64,000 nucleotides of DNA from positions 1 through 64,000 of the forward strand of contig NZ_LWHJ01000027.1 of assembly GCF_001652725.1 (NCBI RefSeq), given 5' to 3'. Shown one piece after another: positions 63,904 through 64,000 of the stretch. Under the pieces are notes generated by a model. It ran no database searches, had not been told where the DNA came from, and saw only the letters and a list, made by a program, of their open reading frames with translations. This DNA is from Pedobacter psychrophilus (GTDB lineage: Bacteria > Bacteroidota > Bacteroidia > Sphingobacteriales > Sphingobacteriaceae). The first letter of the stretch is position 1, and every line of letters starts with the position of its first letter. The translations under genes were made by a program, and so were the position numbers.

Positions 63904-64000
63904 CTATTTAATTGCTTCTTGTAATAGCAATGATTTATCAATTGGGACAACACCAACTTTTTCACAAACTAAACCACCTGCTAAATTTCCCAATTTAGCT
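63904..64000 (-). CDS. C-terminus of a PfkB-family kinase, probably heptose-7-phosphate kinase (partial)
   Basis: Read on the minus strand, the last 97 bases give AKLGNLAGGLVCEKVGVVPI then DKSLLLQEAIK and a stop at 63904-63906. The stretch NLAGGLVCEKVGVVPI is like the C-terminal helix of PfkB/HldE-type kinases, which make LPS heptose precursors. The rest lies beyond the window, so the call rests on 31 residues. Confidence 0.5.
   Translation of the reverse strand, partial: AKLGNLAGGLVCEKVGVVPIDKSLLLQEAIK

Overview
The window comes from a member of the phylum Bacteroidota, most likely the Sphingobacteriaceae (Pedobacter-like). The DNA is AT-rich. Several genes are preceded by the Bacteroidota -7 box TAnnTTTG, Shine-Dalgarno sequences are mostly absent, and gene sets typical of the group are present: a DinB-DnaE pair, a MoxR-DUF58-BatA-like operon, a K+-type membrane pyrophosphatase, a GbsR-epimerase operon and a membrane-anchored winged-helix regulator. 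The window opens in the last bases of a 5S rRNA and closes in the end of a probable heptose-phosphate kinase gene on the minus strand. Almost all of it reads as chromosome. I found no insertion sequence, phage, tRNA or CRISPR array.

Layout. 1-5.7 kb: 5S rRNA end, error-prone polymerase pair dinB-dnaE, RES/Xre toxin-antitoxin pair. 5.7-9.7 kb (minus): dnaJ and grpE, ftsE with a small partner, a LuxC-like acyl-CoA reductase. 9.7-18.9 kb: ferredoxin, pyrophosphatase hppA (minus), amino-acid permease, GbsR-type regulator with epimerase and two small membrane proteins, and the two-enzyme agmatine-to-putrescine pathway. 18.9-27 kb (minus): Rieske protein, YdeI-like protein, PAP2 phosphatase, 3-oxoacid CoA-transferase, ECF sigma factor with a barrel protein that has an inner-membrane anchor, lipoprotein, HigBA, MazG, DUF4159. 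27.3-39.8 kb: MoxR, DUF58, BatA-like and two large membrane proteins, followed by tldD1-pmbA1-tldD2. 39.9-43.9 kb: a two-gene Hachiman anti-phage system (hamA-hamB) bracketed by an imperfect inverted repeat. 44-49.2 kb: regulator/Asp-box protein pair, then tldD3-pmbA2. 49.3-64 kb: TMEM175-family channels, PAS and BLUF sensors, a metallopeptidase, YihY, a HipA-like kinase/DUF3037 pair, a two-component system, a class-A beta-lactamase-like hydrolase, an M16 peptidase pair and a PAS histidine kinase.

The most interesting part is 34.9-49.2 kb. Three TldD proteases with Tat-like leaders and two leaderless PmbA partners surround a Hachiman system. One tldD copy is enclosed by two oppositely oriented members of a dispersed hairpin repeat family, which has six copies in the window. 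The two ends facing outward match at 29 of 30 bases. Hachiman is a known system; its inverted-repeat boundaries, the isolated tldD2 unit and the leader mismatch between TldD and PmbA are the less expected points. Elsewhere, the HipA-like kinase/DUF3037 pair and the sigma factor with its barrel protein deserve attention. A BLUF photoreceptor gene and a TMEM175-family gene, adjacent to each other, each carry a single-base frameshift.
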